Assembly: GCA_013407085.1 (NCBI GenBank) | Contig: JACCGJ010001712.1 | Coordinates: 1-64,000, forward strand | Direction of reading: 5' to 3' | DNA: 64,000 bases | Source of the DNA: Atriophallophorus winterbourni | Taxonomy: Eukaryota; Platyhelminthes; Trematoda; Plagiorchiida; Microphallidae | Part shown: positions 63,480 through 64,000 of the stretch, one piece after another | Layout of the letters: every line of letters starts with the position of its first letter | How positions within the stretch are numbered: the stretch's first letter is position 1 | Made by a program: the position numbers and the translations under genes | The notes under the pieces: generated by a model | What the model saw: the letters and a program-made list of their open reading frames with translations, nothing else | Told to the model about the DNA's origin: nothing | Database searches by the model: none

Positions 63480-64000
63480 ATATAGATAGCAATTAATCAT
63501 CTATGAATATTTCTCAAGACTATCAAATTTGAATAGCTTTGTCTGTGGATGTTTCGTGTAGGATCGAGAAAAATCCTTTGCCTTCCCTCAAGCGATGTCA
63601 TTCTCGCGTCAGAAATCCTAAGTTTTACTTAAATGTTGTCAACTATTTTGCACTTCGAAGCATTTCTAATAAAACCCCACGCCGAATCCCAGTCTATATT
63701 AAAAACATTGTTAGCCAGCGATAATTTTATAATGTGCGATGCATATTTTATGAATGTAATGCAGCGTGAATGCGCGATAGTTCGGCTTCGTATACTTTGC
63801 TCAATGCGTAGTGGATTTGAGTACCTGTTGGTTGAAAAAGTCAAAGAGTTAGGATGAAAATATGATATTGCGTAACAAAATATTATATTACATTGAAAAA
63901 GCGTCGTAGTTTTTCCAAATATTTATAACCTTATTGACTCACGTGGAGATTATTATACGACAGGTTTCCTGTGTGTAGGGAAAACACATGTGTTATTTGA
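63480..64000. other. AT-rich end of window, nothing recognised
   Basis: Short open frames only; no shared repeat. Confidence 0.5.

Overview
This is eukaryotic DNA, most likely from a parasitic flatworm and probably a digenean fluke. The evidence is the repeat content: several CR1-clade and RTE-clade non-LTR retrotransposons, a Ty3/Gypsy element of the CsRn1 type (gag ending in a C-H-C-C zinc finger, PBS-like TGGTGA start), a second Ty3/Gypsy element with a Y-V-D-N reverse transcriptase box, and a BEL/Pao derivative. Only one split host gene is visible. The species assignment is inference. No bacterial operons, CRISPR arrays, tRNA or rRNA genes were seen.

Layout. Four CR1 families are named here for bookkeeping. 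CR1-1 has its best copy at 29.7-33.1 kb. CR1-2 is at 4.6-9.1 and 49.4-51.9 kb. CR1-3 is at 22.1-24.4 plus 28.3-29.7 kb. CR1-4 is at 17.1-21.1 and 34.0-36.6 kb. From 1 to 9 kb lie degraded CR1 copies on both strands. From 10.8 to 15.7 kb a CsRn1-type Gypsy on the minus strand is split by a BEL/Pao element with 425-bp LTRs and a GACAT target duplication. From 17.1 to 21.1 kb is a nearly intact CR1-4. From 22.1 to 29.7 kb a CR1-3 copy is split inside its RT by a young Gypsy (156-bp LTRs with no difference seen, target duplication CCGAT). From 29.7 to 36.6 kb more CR1 copies follow, one inserted into the 3' UTR of another.

From about 37 kb rightward the repeat landscape changes. Two short repeat families (called short repeat A and B) and RTE fragments dominate, and both short families are absent to the left. 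Here sits a five-exon gene at 41.9-52.4 kb. It encodes an hnRNP C/RALY-type RRM, a basic segment, a Q/A/S-rich stretch, a C-C-H-C and a C2H2 zinc finger resembling those of BCL11, and an acidic tail. All four splice junctions agree in phase, but two single-base frame shifts interrupt exons 1 and 3. From 55.7 to 59.2 kb is a near-complete, frameshifted RTE element. At 62.3-63.5 kb is a tandem array of about 235-bp units.

The strongest unusual signals are these. (1) The young Gypsy has no canonical TGG primer site; the 12 bases just after its 5' LTR are perfectly complementary to 12 bases inside the LTR, as in Tf1/sushi-type self-priming. (2) The host gene combines an RRM with BCL11-like zinc fingers. 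(3) The 235-bp tandem units carry a hammerhead-like core and a palindrome with a covarying base pair. (4) The BEL/Pao element joins PR-side sequence directly to RNase H-side sequence without a reverse transcriptase.
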